Assembly: GCA_023525715.1 (NCBI GenBank)
Contig: CM042012.1
Span: 116,233,298 to 116,297,297, forward strand
Direction of reading: 5' to 3'
Length of the DNA stretch: 64,000 nt
Source: Cichorium intybus
Taxonomy: Eukaryota > Streptophyta > Magnoliopsida > Asterales > Asteraceae
Positions 31,799-44,639 of the stretch are shown here, piece after piece. The stretch's first letter is position 1. Every line of letters starts with the position of its first letter. The notes beneath the pieces are model-generated. The model saw only the letters and a program-made list of their open reading frames with translations, searched no databases and was not told where the DNA came from. The position numbers were made by a program, and so were the translations under genes.

Positions 31799-33019
31799 AT
31801 GGATGCCAAACAACAATAAATTGACGCAAGATAACAAATAGTAGAATAGATGTCCGGTTAAATGTGAAATATGAGATGAAATTGGGAATTCTAGATTCTC
31901 ATTATTTTGATCGTTGTGATACTAAATCTAGATCCGTCGCCAATCCATTACTAACACATATTACCCATGGATCAAAGACGGAATACTCTGGTGGATAATC
32001 GTTTGTGAAGTGCTTTTGGAGCTTGTAGTTTTGATTCCTGATTTAAAAAATTCATGTTTTCCGAAGCAACTTGTCACAAAGGGTGAGATGTTGAGCTACA
32101 AGTTTTGTTGTGACAAGGTGCACCATCTGAAGATGGATTTTTGGTAAACTGAAGTATTTTTGTATATTGAAGTAGCCGAGATTCACTGCTTCAGTATCCA
32201 ACATAGGATTGAGCATAAGTTCTCCCAACCCCATGTGTAGCTTAGTGGAAGGAGGCAGTTGCAACTGATATCACGTTAGCTGTCCTCTGTGTCATAATAT
32301 TATTAGTTATGTATTCCATCGAGTCTAATTATGTATTCGTATATATAGGTGGACAAAGAGTTTTTTGTTAAGACTTTTTATAGCTCCTGTTTTCGTAACT
32401 GCAATAATTTAACTATCCAACTAATTAATCTGAAAACGTATTTGTATCTCATCTTTTAGTTTATTCATATTATGCATTGCATTTGTCATATTTGATCTAA
32501 CATATTGAATTAACAAAGGTAACCATAACAACAACACTTGAGAAGAGGATCGTAACATTAGAGATGTGTGAGTAGCAAACCATAACAACAACATCATTCT
32601 ACATATATGGGTTGTTCTTTTTAAGAAATTAACTCGTATATAAACATGTTGATGTCTATAAAATGTAAATGAAATAGTCTTGCTCCAAAACCACCATTTA
32701 ATGAAATTTTTCCCAAGTTTTAAAGTAATTGTCTCCCTTGTCTTTTACTAAGCCTTAAACTCAAGGACCAATTCAAGCAATTGTTTGTTGGGGGTTGGAT
32801 TGTTGAAACCTTCATAAAGTTCTCCCAATCATACGAGTACACTCCAATAACCAAATTAGATCGTTACAAGCCATTGCACATTGGAGCCTTATTGTTGAAA
32901 CCTTCATTAAGGTTTCTGAATCATACGACTAGACTCCAATGCCATATCGAAATTTGACCTTTACACATATGCATCAAGAACAGCTAGCAACTCCATCCAT
33001 TATACTTTAATAAAGGCCT
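31799..33019. other. Unassigned sequence between element D and Copia B
   Basis: About 1.2 kb of AT-rich sequence without a coding region I can support. An imperfect tandem duplication lies near 32800-32960 (TTGTTGAAACCTTCAT... repeated with changes). It may be host intergenic DNA or an older element too decayed to recognise. Confidence 0.5.
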
Positions 33020-33434
33020 TGTTAGGATTCTAATTGTGATGAAATTTGTAATCCGAGGTACACTTGTTCCTGTTCGAAGTTGATGAATATGCGAAGTGAG
33101 AGGTTAATACGAAGCTGTTAAAGATACGAAGTCTACGTACTTATCTGAAGAATGTTATGTTTATCTTTTCAGTAGATAATGTCTAGGATTTTATACTTAT
33201 CTGTAACTAACAGGATTACGTGTTTATCCTGTTAGATCTTAGTATTTAAACACCCTCTATCCTAGATGTTTAGTACGTACTTTTACATAGTCGCTTTATT
33301 CTTTGTAACGTTCTTAATAGTTGCTCATCATAAAGATTTGGAGCACTATCTTTTACATTGAATATAATCATTCGACTACTTGAATATTCACTTACTTGTG
33401 TTCTTGTTGTTTGCATTGATAATTTAGTCTTACA
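33020..33434 (+). repeat. 5' LTR of Copia B
   Basis: 415 bp, TGTTAGGATTC to AGTCTTACA, followed after two bases by the tRNA-Met primer site. A TATA-like TATTTAAAC lies near 33241. The other LTR is not in the window, so the left border rests on the TG and typical start only. Confidence 0.75.
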
Positions 33435-33436
33435 AG

Positions 33437-33448
33437 TGGTATCAGAGC
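33437..33448 (+). other. Primer binding site (tRNA-Met) of Copia B
   Basis: TGGTATCAGAGC, the complement of the plant initiator tRNA-Met 3' end, two bases after the LTR. Confidence 0.93.
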
Positions 33449-33585
33449 AGGTTGTTTGCTGATCTGATATTTAGATTAAAAACTACTTTCTTTGATTCGT
33501 GGATTCAAATTGTTATTGAATCTGCACTTCCGTGTTTCAGAGAATTTTATTCTTGATAATTTTCCGGCAATGATCTAATATTTCA

Positions 33586-36500
33586 ATGGCCTACAACGCG
33601 AACAACGCCGTGATGAACTACGCCGCCCTACTTGGTTCCAACAACAAGGCACCCATGCTAATTCCTGAACATTACGATCTATGGGCTGATCGAATGGAGG
33701 ATCACTTATTAGGCATCGATGAAGATCTTTTGAGATCCCTGATGGATGGACCATTCACTGCTAATGTCCAGACCAGATTTGCTGCCAAATCTGGAGAAGC
33801 TGTTACTCCTCCTGTCGAGACTGAAGCCACTATTGCTGTGAACAAAAGGAAGATCGAGCATGATAAACGGTGCATGCAAGAACAAAAGAGCGGTCTGCCT
33901 CATGTAGCATTCAATCTGATCTGAGGGTCCAAGTCTGCTAAAAAAATTTAGGACAGACTGAAGATGCGATACGAAGACAGTGATGTAATGAAGAAAAGCA
34001 AAGTCAACAACATTCTGGCTGATTTCAGCAATTTCAAACAATTGGAAAATGAAAAGATTGATCAGACGTTTAAAAGGTTTACTGACATTGTCTATGAACT
34101 GGAGAAACATGGAGTTTCGAAGACTTCGCATGAAACCAACTTTCGTTTCATGCAGTGTCTCATAAGGGAGTGGAAACAAATCACAATGATAGTGAGGGCT
34201 CATGAGAAAATTAACTCCTACTCACTTGAAGAACTATACAATCTACTCAAATCATACGAGTATGATGTTCTAGATGAAGTTGGTGATCAACCCAATGCCG
34301 ATACTCTTGCCTTCGTCTCAAAAACAGAACCTGATGATATCACTGAAGCTGATGATGAAGGTGAAGATGATGAAGAAAATGATACGAAGGCACTATACTC
34401 CAACAACAACAAGTTCTTTCAGAAAAGACCACTGAACAAAACCAACATCCATCGAAACTCTAACAATGGAAAACAGCCAACCAAACCGGCTGAATACTCT
34501 AAACCAAAGTCTGAAACAACACCTCAGCCTGAAAAGAAGTTGTTGGGTGATTCTGGATACGACTACAATTACTGCTTTGGGAAGAATCATCTAGCAAAAG
34601 ATTGCATGTTAAAGAAGGCAAATGAGAAAAAGGAGAGAGTCAAAGACGAAGCATACTATACGAAGAAACTGGAGGAGGTTCGGGCGAAGACTCAAAGCTT
34701 GTCACTTGTTTCTTCAAATAGTGGTGATGGCACCTACCAGATTTGGTCTTCTAGTTCTGATGATGATGAAATTCGTAAACCAACTCATGGGGCAATGTTC
34801 GCTGCTCACACAGGACATGGAATATGGTCCGATGATGAGAGTTCGGATGAAGAAATGGAAACTAAGATCACTGGTGTGTGTCTTATGGCACAAGGAACAA
34901 ACCTTTCATCCAATCCTTGCCTTACAATTCCAGAACAGGTATCTCTTTTAATTCAAAACTTTAAAGTTCCTGAAGAACTCTTTATTAATGACCGTAACGA
35001 AATTACTTCTGACTGTCTGCATATGAATCAACTACTTGTTTCAGCAAATAGTGATGCGTGTCAGGCCAAGGAGGAAGTAATTTCGCTCAAGGGAAAGCTT
35101 GAAGGAATGCGTGGAGCACTAGAAAAGAGTCAACAGAGAATAGGAATTTTAGAAGAAAGTAGGGAACCATATGTGAAAAACAATGAATTATTATTGAAAC
35201 AAAGAAATATTTTTTGTGAAACTGCTAAAAGGTTATATGCATATATTACACGTATTTATCATTCTTCGGATATCGCTTTGGATCATCACAAAAAATTATT
35301 ACCTTTTATTGAGTTTAAGTTAAAAGAGGTAGATTCTCTGTCATACGAATGTGAATCTATTGTTTCTTCAATCGAATTACCAAATCCAACTTATGCTCAT
35401 GGTGTTGTTCCTTTTGAAAAATTTTTGAGTCCTGATGATCTGTTGAAAGTAATGGATAAGTCTCTACCTGCAATTCCTCAAGCAATAAAAATTAATTCTG
35501 AGAATGTAATTAATGCTTCTGATGATGACACTGATTCAGACATTGAAGAAAGAGACTGCAGTGATTTAATAAAACAAACTACTTCCACAGTATGTTCTTT
35601 AAGTAAATCTGAATCTAGTGCAACTAAAGAAAACAACATAAGCACTACTGAAGTCCCACAAGATTCTTCAGATAATAAAATTAAATATTTTCAAATTCTG
35701 AATACTTCGGATAGCTTTTCAAAGTACAGTGTTGATAAAAGCAAAAGGCTTGTCGAACTAGCATGTACGTATCCTAATGTTGCCAACTTCAAAAACAATG
35801 TTTTTATTAAAAAAGGTGTGTCACTGGAAGACAGTTGCGAACTTAACTCACTTATAAAAGAAGACAATGCAAATGTCACATCCGAAGGCTTTTTCTCATC
35901 TGATAAAATGCTAGAAAATACTTAAAATGATGAAAAAGAACTTCAAATTAATAAAAGAAAACAAGAAATGCATTAGATAAAGAACACCTTCGGACGTCAT
36001 CAAAATTTTTCACATAACCGAAGTTTTTCAAACAACCGAAGTTTTTCAAACAATCACAGTTTTTCCAACAATCGACATGATCGAAATCCTTCAAATACAA
36101 GAAACTTCGCATCAAATAAAAATCAAAATCAAACCTCTGTCGAAAAAAACAAACAATTTTATGACAACAGATGAAGGAAAAACTATCGTGATTCTTAAAA
36201 CAAAAAGAAGGCTTTTAAAAAACAACAAAAATCGATCTCAATCAACAACTCTTCGAAGAAAACTCAAAAGATTGTTTTTGAACTAGCTAAACCCAAATGT
36301 ACAAACAATAAACATGAAAAACCAACAAAGAAAATTTTTACCAAGGGAAGCAACCTCGTGGACACGGTTCATGTTTGGCTAGACAAGAACATGGATTTGT
36401 TCAAAGATAAAAGCTTAACCATACAAGACTTTAAACTTTCCTATGAAGAGTTTCTATGTGAATCTACAAAATGTAGCATTTCGTCTGGCAACACTCTCTT

Positions 36501-36753
36501 TTCAAAACAAAAATGGGTTCCTGTAAAACCAAATCCACTTTCTCCATTGAGTCCTAAAGTTCAAAGTACAAACAAAATTTTAAAATGGGTTCCGAAAGTC
36601 ACTAAATCACAAATAGACAAAACCACCATCGAGTCTACAATCGCTTCAATTTCTGGAACCAAAAAGGATGATATGGTTGCTTCATGGATCTATGATCCGA
36701 ATACTTACCCTCAAGGACCCAAGCCATGTTGGGTACCTGAACACTATCTCTAA
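33586..36753 (+). pseudogene. Copia B Gag with long C-terminal extension
   Basis: It starts MAYNANNAVMNYAALLG. The capsid region runs to about 34.3 kb with stops at 33922 and about 33949. A zinc knuckle near 34555-34605 reads YNYCFGKNHLAKDC; its first cysteine is replaced by tyrosine. An acidic stretch and a coiled-coil region (SLKGKLEGMRGALEKSQQRI near 35085) follow. After a stop at 35923 come a SFSNNR-type repeat near 36010-36070 and a basic region, then an open part from 36358 ending WVPEHYL and a TAA at 36751-36753. Total length would be about 1050 codons, far longer than usual Copia gags. Confidence 0.85.
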
Positions 36754-36763
36754 TTTGTAGGTA

Positions 36764-38566
36764 ATGATCGATGAGCAGTACGACAAGGAATGGTACATCG
36801 ACAGTGGCTGCTCACGACATACGACAGGGAGGATGGAATACTTAAGGGATTTCAGAAGCTTAGAAGATGGAGGAGATGTTAAGTTTGGAAACAACGAAAC
36901 TTGTCCGATCAAAGGATATGGGAAAATTACCAATGGAAAATTTACGATTAACCGAGTTGCTTATGTAGAAGGACTCAAGCACAATTTGGTTAGCGTTTCT
37001 CAACTAGTGGTGGGAACTGGTCTAAAAGTCACATTTGATGAAAATGGTAGCGTCATCAAGAAGAAAAAGACCAAAGAGGTACTACTAAAATCCAAGAGAA
37101 AAGGAGATATGTTCCCACTCGATATGAAGCCAATCGTCAGAGCTCCTTCAATATGCTTACTTACAAAAGCTCCTTCGGATATGAGCTGGCTATGGCATAG
37201 ACTATTATCTCATCTAAACTTCAAGAATATCAACAAGCTTGTAGCACTTGATTTAGTCAGAGGAATGCATGCGTTAAAGTTTGATAATGATACCTTATGT
37301 GCTGCATGTGAACACGGTAAGCAGAAAAGACAAGCACATCCCATCACCATTGACTCCAAAATAACTGAACCACTCGAGCTTCTACACATCGACCTTTGTG
37401 GTCCATCTACGGTTGAGTCACTTGGAGGCAAGAAATATATACTAGTCATTGTAGATGATTTTTCAAGATTCACATGGGTTATCTTTTTAAGAAATAAATC
37501 TGATACCCCAACAGAACTCATAGCCTTCATCAAACAAATCGATCTTCATCTTAAGAAACCAGTTCGAGCCATCCGAAGTGACAATGGCACGGAGTTTAAA
37601 AATCATACAATTGATTCGTATCTAAAGGAGAGGGGCATCACTCATAATTTTTCTGCCCCTTACACTCCTCAGCAAAACGGTGTGGTTAAGCGAAGAAACA
37701 GATCCTTATGCGAAGCCGCCCGTACCATGCTTGACTATGTTAATCTTCCGATGTACTTCTGGGCTGAAGCAATTGCAACTGCATGCTTCACTCAGAATCA
37801 ATCATTTATTCACAGGAGATTCAATATAACTCCATACGAAGTCATAAAAAAAGGAAACCAAACGTTAAATTCTTCCATGTTTTCGGATGCCGATGCTTTA
37901 TCATGAAACTCAAACCTGGTACTACCAAATTTGAATCTAAATCCGATGATGGAGTTTTCCTGGGTTACTCCCACTCTGCAAAAGCTTATCGTGTTTTAAA
38001 CAAGACAACTAGGAAGATCAAAGAAACGTTTAATCTAACGTTTGATGATCACTATATCAAGAAATCCGACACACAATTTCCTCGATCCTCCATCTTTCCA
38101 GAAACCCCAACCGATGTTACTCCACTGGAAGCTTTGAACCTTGACTTCTCTTTCCTATTCGATGATCCAGATCACGCAATAAATGCTAAAAAAATGCGAA
38201 GGACAATAATGTACCAGAAATCACCAAGCTCACCGATGATCAAATCACAAACAAACCATCACCTCCAGAAGATACTTCGGTCGAGGGGGAGTTAGAATCT
38301 ACAACGCAAGGTGCTCCCTCAGTTGAGGGGGAGTGTGACAAATCCAACCCAAAGGATCCTTCAGTTGAGAAGAACTCATCAAAATTGACTACTTCTAATC
38401 CGACACATGCTCACTCAACTGAACCACCCGCATCTCATCTTGAGGGGGAGTCATCTGTCAAGCCCGCTTCGGTTGAGGGGGAGTCATCCGTCAAGCCTGC
38501 TTAGGTTGAGGGGGAGCAACCAATTCCTTACGATATACCTGAAGACAATCAATCATCTTCGGATTA
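36764..38566 (+). pseudogene. Copia B protease-integrase, truncated
   Basis: Protease (EWYIDSGCSRHTTG at the start, intact DSG) and integrase share a frame to 37906. The integrase zinc domain is near 37190-37320 and the aspartates near 37390 and 37580 are kept, but the third catalytic residue reads lysine: GVVKRRNR, codon AAG at 37688-37690. A one-base shift in an A-run near 37850 moves the rest to the frame 37783-38295, and another A-run shift near 38190 leads to the IN-RT linker with repeated SVEGE units encoded by GAGGGGGAG. The frame ends where the Copia C LTR starts. Confidence 0.9.
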
Positions 38567-39013
<447 letters not shown>

Positions 39014-39015
39014 AT

Positions 39016-39027
39016 TGGTATCAGAGC
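39016..39027 (+). other. Primer binding site (tRNA-Met) of Copia C
   Basis: TGGTATCAGAGC two bases after the LTR end CAACA. Confidence 0.93.
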
Positions 39028-39168
39028 AGGATATAGTGCAATTCACAGATCTACCCCTGATTATCTTCATCGTTTTGATCTACTTAAGATATTAGACCTT
39101 GATTTTTACGTTAGAATCTTCTCTTGATTTATCATTACACTTCTGATTCAAACCATAAGCAAGATTAC

Positions 39169-42100
39169 ATGGCTTTTGACGAATCACACACTCAATCTTT
39201 CAATCTATCAAGCAGTATTGGATCCACCACTAGGACCCCAATTCTTTTTACTCAAGAATATGAGGTTTGGGCGTTGCACTTTGAAGATTATGTTCTTGGG
39301 ATAGAAGAACATGGAGCAACAATATGGCAAGCCATTACTGAAGAAACCTACGCTCATACAACCACAAGGAGGGTTATCAAAACCCTAAAAGAATACAAAA
39401 ATCTTCTTGTCACTCACACAGATATCCCACAAGACGAAAAGGATAAACTGATGTGCAATATCAAGGCATTCAGAATTATTAGTTTTGCTCTTCAAGCTGA
39501 CACTCTTCGCTTGGTAAGCTCTTGTGAAACAGCGAAAGAGATTTGGGACAGGCTTAAGGAATTGTACTCTGGAGATGCTGATCTAGAGCACTCAATTCAA
39601 ACCACTCTTCTTTTCGATTTCGGATCCTTTGAACAAGATTCAGAAAAAACCCTGACCCAAACATTTAATCGCTACAATCATCTTCTCAGTCGTTTGCTGA
39701 AATACAAAATTGCTCGAACTGTGATTGAGCAAAAAGTCACCTTTTTGGATGGTCTTCGTTCCGAATGGAAGGCCATTGTCTCAACTATCAACGCACATGA
39801 GCAGTTCAAAAATTACACTCTGGCTAAAGTGGTGGGAATTCTTAAGTCCCATGAAAAAGAAATCACTTCAAAAGCTAAAGCGACTGCTAGTCTGGGTTCA
39901 CTTGCTTTAGTCGCAGCAGGAAAGAAGACTGCCGAAGTCGATTCCGAATCTGACTTTTCCGATGATGATATGACAAGGGAAGATAAAGCCTTAATGGTCT
40001 CAAATCCCAAAAAGTTCTTCAAGAAAAACTTCTCAAGGTTCAAAAACAGAAGTCGACAGGGAGGCTTCAATTTTGAGAAGACATTGGAGGATAATCAGAA
40101 AAAGAAAAGTGAAGAGGAAAAGAAGCTTGTAGGTGATTCTGGTTACGACTGCCATTACTGTAAAGGCAAGAATCACTTTGTAAAAGGCTGCTTGCTCCGA
40201 AAGCAGACTGGGAAGAAGGAGCAGGTCAAGGACGAAGCATACTACGCAAAGAAGATTGCGGAATTGAAAAAGAATGATGCTTCGACTGCCAAAGCAGTCT
40301 TTGTGGTGAAGGAAGAAAGAGAGTTTGGGGCCATTGAGGTCTGTCAACGGATTCGGAAGATGAAGAAGTGAGAAACCCAACGCATGGTCGATGTTTGATG
40401 GTGAAGGCTGACCATTCCGAAAGCAGGGGGTACTCTACAGATGGGTGCCAAACTACAGCAAGCTGTTTCGCTGCCAAGCCTGTTTCGGAACAGGTAGAAG
40501 AATGTGAAGCCGTGGTCAACAAGGTACGCTCTATCCTAAAATCTTTAAATATCTGCTCTTCCAGTTATGATAATGAATTAGATGATCTTAGATTTACTGT
40601 TTCTAGTTTGAGTGATAGGTTAAAAAGAACACGTCTAAGTAATTCTAACTTAAATGATCAATTGAGCAGGGTATCGAATAAGAATGAGGAAAGGCGAATG
40701 AGAATCAAGGCGTTGGATAGTGAGTTAGTTAGAGCAAGAGATGATATTATTTATGTCAAAAGAGATAATTTGGTTCTTGTTAAACAGAGGAACATTTTGT
40801 GTCTAATTGCAAAACGTCTTTACAATAATATTACTCAATTGCATCTTGACTGTGATATAGGCAGGGGTTTACACAAAATGATTTTGCCCTTTCTTGAATT
40901 GAAAGAGGACGAAATTGATGCTGAATGCTACAGGTGTGAAACCATTGTTTCATCTGGTGATGTTTCGGAAGCCTATTGAATTGGACTTGACAAAATTGAA
41001 AGTTACATTCAGTCCAAAGAACATAAAAACATGGTTAAAGAATATTTCTCTGAAAACGATCATGAGGAAATTAAAATAGCAACCTTAAAGAACTTTCACT
41101 ATATTCCCATTAATGAGAATATTTCTGATTTTGATGAAAGTGAAATAAGTGAGGATCATGAGGAAATTAAAACAGCAACCTTAAAGAACTTTCACTCATT
41201 ATGCTCTAAATTAAATTCCGATAATACTCCCATTAATGAGAATATTTCTGATTTTGATGAAAGTGAAATGAGTGAGATATCTGTTGAGGATGAGATTGAC
41301 TGTTCGGAATTCATAAACAATTCTACTGAATCTAGGAAAAATCTTATTTCCGAAAATTCAGTAGCTTTCACAAGGATTGTTGAAAATAAAGGATCGCAAG
41401 CTTTAAACGAACAAGCCACTGTTTTCCCAAAAATTCAGACAGTACCAAATCAAGTTTTTGTTAAACCAGGTCTAAATTCTAAGGATGTAACTGAACTTAA
41501 AGTCCTGGTTGATAACGATAATTCAGATGTTTGTGATGCCTTCTTTTGGTCGGAACCAATTGACAACTCAGATGAGACCAAAGGTCTTTCCGAATTGACT
41601 TCTTGGAAGTCTCGTGTTAAATATATCTCTGGATCGTTGAATTGCAAAAATTCAGTTTCGCAACATGGCTCATGGGGCACAAAGAATTTTCCGAATTCAA
41701 AATCGAGCAATTCCAAATCTGTTTCTAACGATTGTTCAACATCTCGCATTCATAAGTCTCCTGAAGAGCTAATAGCCAAAAGAAAATAAATGAATGCCAG
41801 GTACAAAAAGAATTTGAAATAAAGAAAACAATTTTGGAGAAACAAAAACAATTTAAACCTATCCAAGAAAGTCAATTCTATTCTGATTCAGAAATCTGAG
41901 CAAAATCCGATAACAAAACCTACATCTTCAACTTTTTTAAAGACAAAGAATCTCACTCATATCATTAGAATAAACGATTTAAAAGGGAAAGCCAAGCTTT
42001 ACCCTGAACCAGAAACCAGGCAAATTCTCAAAAGCAACAAGTCTCACCAAGTTGTTTCACCAATGCCAAAACCCATCCCTCAGTCAGGCAAACTTCCAAA

Positions 42101-42347
42101 ACCCACTGATAACACCTTAAACCAAAAAGCTCATTATTTTCAAGTAACCAAAACATTCATTCCTTCAAAATCTCGTTTTGCTAACGAAAGTTGGCAAACC
42201 ACAAAAATGAAAGTGTTCCGTATTGAAACTAAGAAAAATCAACCTCCTATGAAAAAGGCATTTTGGGTTGAAAAATCAAGTATATTTCCTACTTCTCAAA
42301 AATTCTCACATGGGCCTACAATGGTTTGGGTTCCTAAATCTCTCTAA
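39169..42347 (+). pseudogene. Copia C Gag with long C-terminal extension
   Basis: It starts MAFDESHTQSFNLSSS. The capsid-like region (EIWDRLKELYSG, LDGLRSEWKAIVSTINAHEQ) is intact, and the zinc knuckle CHYCKGKNHFVKGC near 40147-40190 has the CX2CX4HX4C spacing. A frameshift near 40335 leads to the frame 40368-40979 with a coiled-coil region, a further shift to 41031-41789, and a basic end at 42063-42347 closing WVPKSL and TAA (42345-42347). A 54-bp-scale acidic repeat lies at 41040-41280. It is homologous to the Copia B gag and about 1060 codons long. Confidence 0.85.
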
Positions 42348-42354
42348 TTTGTGC

Positions 42355-42540
42355 CACTACTAGAAAACATGTCTTTAATGACAGACGAATTATGACTTAC
42401 AAAATGTCTGTCATAAAAGTCTGTCATCTTTTACGATTTACGACAGACATAATTGTCTGTCATAAATCTTAGTCATCTCTTGTAAATATTTATGACATAC
42501 AACATGTATGTCATGAATTACAGTCGTAAATGAAAAAAAA
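42355..42540. repeat. Left terminal and subterminal repeats of the CACTA element
   Basis: The terminal CACTACTAGAAAA is followed by several GACAGAC/GTCTGTC words in both orientations, likely transposase binding sites. Confidence 0.85.
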
Positions 42541-43098
42541 GCGCGTAATAATTTTCCCAAAATTTAAACACTAACATTGATTCACGATAAGTTTCCATAT
42601 ATTTCCCTTTTCCCTATTTTCGTGAATTTCTCCTCACAACCCTAAAGTTTCAGCTGCCTCTCCTCCTTTCTCCTTCCTGATTTCGTCGATTACCTCTAGT
42701 ACCGATGGCAACTACCTGCGTTGATAACCTCCAGCACCGTCATCGATTACCGATCACAACTCCAAAGCTGCATCATCCTCCCCATGTTTCTCCTTCCTGT
42801 TGTTGTGGGAGATCGACTTGGAAACGGAGGGGTGTGATCACAACTCCAAAGCTGCATCAGGTTTGCTCCTTACCGCCACCACAGTTGTCGAACTATTGCT
42901 TACCCGTCAAAATCAGGTAAAGAATCCGATTTTAGAACCCTAAATCACCACGAAATCAGAACCCTGAATCCTCATGATTTCAGGTTTGCACCCCCATCAG
43001 ATATCAGACCGATTTTAGAACCCTAAACCATAAATCGTTTTACCTGATCCTCTACGTGTCATCGCTAATTCAACTTTTTTCCCCTTTTGTTCTTCCAG

Positions 43099-43868
43099 AT
43101 GTCATACTCGAGGAGGTCAAGGTATGTGTTTGTCTGTGGATTACATACGTTGCTTGTGTGACCGACTCTCAAAGATACTTTTAACTAACAAATTGATCTC
43201 TTTGGCCTTCAGGTACTCCCCTTCCCCTTCACCACCACACAAGCGCTACGGCAGGTCTATCTCAAGGTCCAGATCGAGCTCACACAAGTCGCTATGGAAG
43301 ATGTTCACCTTGTGATTGATCCTTGGACACGACAATCTCGTGGATTTGGATTTGTATCCATGTCCAATATCAAAGAAGCTGATCGATGTATTAAATATCT
43401 AGATGGCTCTGTTCTCGAAGGCCATGTAATCATAGTGGAGAAGGTAAACATTTCTATTTGACCGATTTTCCTTGCATTTCGCTGTTTCATAAATTGATTG
43501 GCTATCGATTGATCTTAAATTTGTGAAGAACATAAAAGTTGTTTTGTTTTCGGGTGAAGTGTGTTTTTTGACAGACTTTGGTGTATTTGCAGCTCTTGTT
43601 TATCAAAGTTCCAAACTAACAAACCACAACACAAGCAAATATCAGACCATCAACAACCCAGAGGGTTGTATATCCTCATTTCTTTCATTTCCTTAGTATT
43701 GTGCACTTGCTTTTCAAATGATTTTCTATGATACACAATAAGAAACAAAACCGGATGTATGGAAAAATGAAAATGTAAGTCATGCTTTTGTTTTAAAAAT
43801 GCAGGCCAGAAGATGAAGAGGTAGGACACCAACACCAGGAAGGTACCTTGGTTTGAGGAGTTCTCGTG
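43099..43868 (+). pseudogene. Captured SR45a-like (transformer-2-like) splicing factor gene fragment
   Basis: Exon 1 at 43099-43121 (MSYSRRS, then GT), intron ending CAG at 43212, exon 2 at 43213-43443 and exon 3 at 43805-43868, all with GT...AG borders. Exon 2 first encodes an RS-type start (YSPSPSPPHKRYGRSISRSR); near 43290 the frame changes to the second half of an RRM with the RNP1 motif RGFGFV and EADRCIKYLDGSVLEGHVI. Exon 3 encodes RGRTPTPGRYLGLRSSR with one stop. This is the order of plant SR45a, an RNA-binding splicing regulator, but the first half of the RRM is missing. Retained introns mean capture from DNA, not from mRNA. Confidence 0.8.
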
Positions 43869-44639
43869 GTATGCATAGAAATTAGAAACCATGCTTTTCA
43901 GTTGATTATTGTTGTGGTTCATGTGGTCATTCTTAGATGCATAAGCAGGGATGAGGCTGCCTTAGCTGTGGCTCAGACGGTATAATACCTCTTGCTCTTA
44001 TGTGAATTCATCTTTCCAACCAAATTTATTTTTAAAAAAGTTCAATTTTTCGTAGGTTTTTAAGGTTTATACGAAAATGCACCAAATATGCACATGTCAA
44101 TGCTCATCTTCCCATCTTAGCAGCTATTTGTTATGTCAGCAAGTTTGTTGGGATGTAGCTGACTAGTTGGTTATGACCATTTCTGAGTTTAATTACTGAT
44201 TTGTGGTATCAGGTACTCCATTATGATGATGAGACAATTTCGTATGGGTGATCTGGAATAGAAGAAACAATTTCTTCTTCAACCTTAAAGTGTCAAACAA
44301 CAACAATATGGCGAGTGACATCAAAATGCTTTCCTTTACCTAGTTGGAATGTAGAGCTAGAAATGGCAATTGTATTACATGGTGGTCTTGGTGTAATAAC
44401 CCGAAGAATGAGTGCCTTAAATTCCTTACCAATTATAGTAATACGTAACCCATAATAGCAATGTATTTACATATGTTTACCATTTGAATGCTTCTTTGTA
44501 ATTGACAAAGTATGTTTTATGCAATGGATTGTTTTTGTGTGTATATGATACTTTATGTTATGTTATTAGACATTAAATGTGATTTAATTTGAACATTAGT
44601 AAATTTAGAAATAATTTTTTTTTTTACAAAATTTCTTGT

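Larger units (their letters stand above)
33020..38566 (+). mobile_element. Copia B: 5' part of a Ty1/Copia element
   Basis: It has a 5' LTR, tRNA-Met primer site, a long gag region and pol through protease, integrase and the IN-RT linker. It stops at 38566 where the LTR of Copia C begins, so its RT, RNase H and 3' LTR would lie beyond Copia C, outside the window. Gag layout and the WVP motif before the protease group it with Copia A and C. Confidence 0.88.

Noticed and set aside
33437..33448. tRNA-like sequence TGGTATCAGAGC
   Set aside because: It is only a primer binding site complementary to tRNA-Met; no cloverleaf surrounds it. I see no tRNA or rRNA gene in the window.
42660..42920. 71-codon frame MATTCVDNLQHRHRLP within the CACTA element
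   Set aside because: It includes a direct repeat of about 24 bp (near 42754 and 42835) and matches no family I know; it may be leader sequence of the captured gene, but I cannot support a gene.
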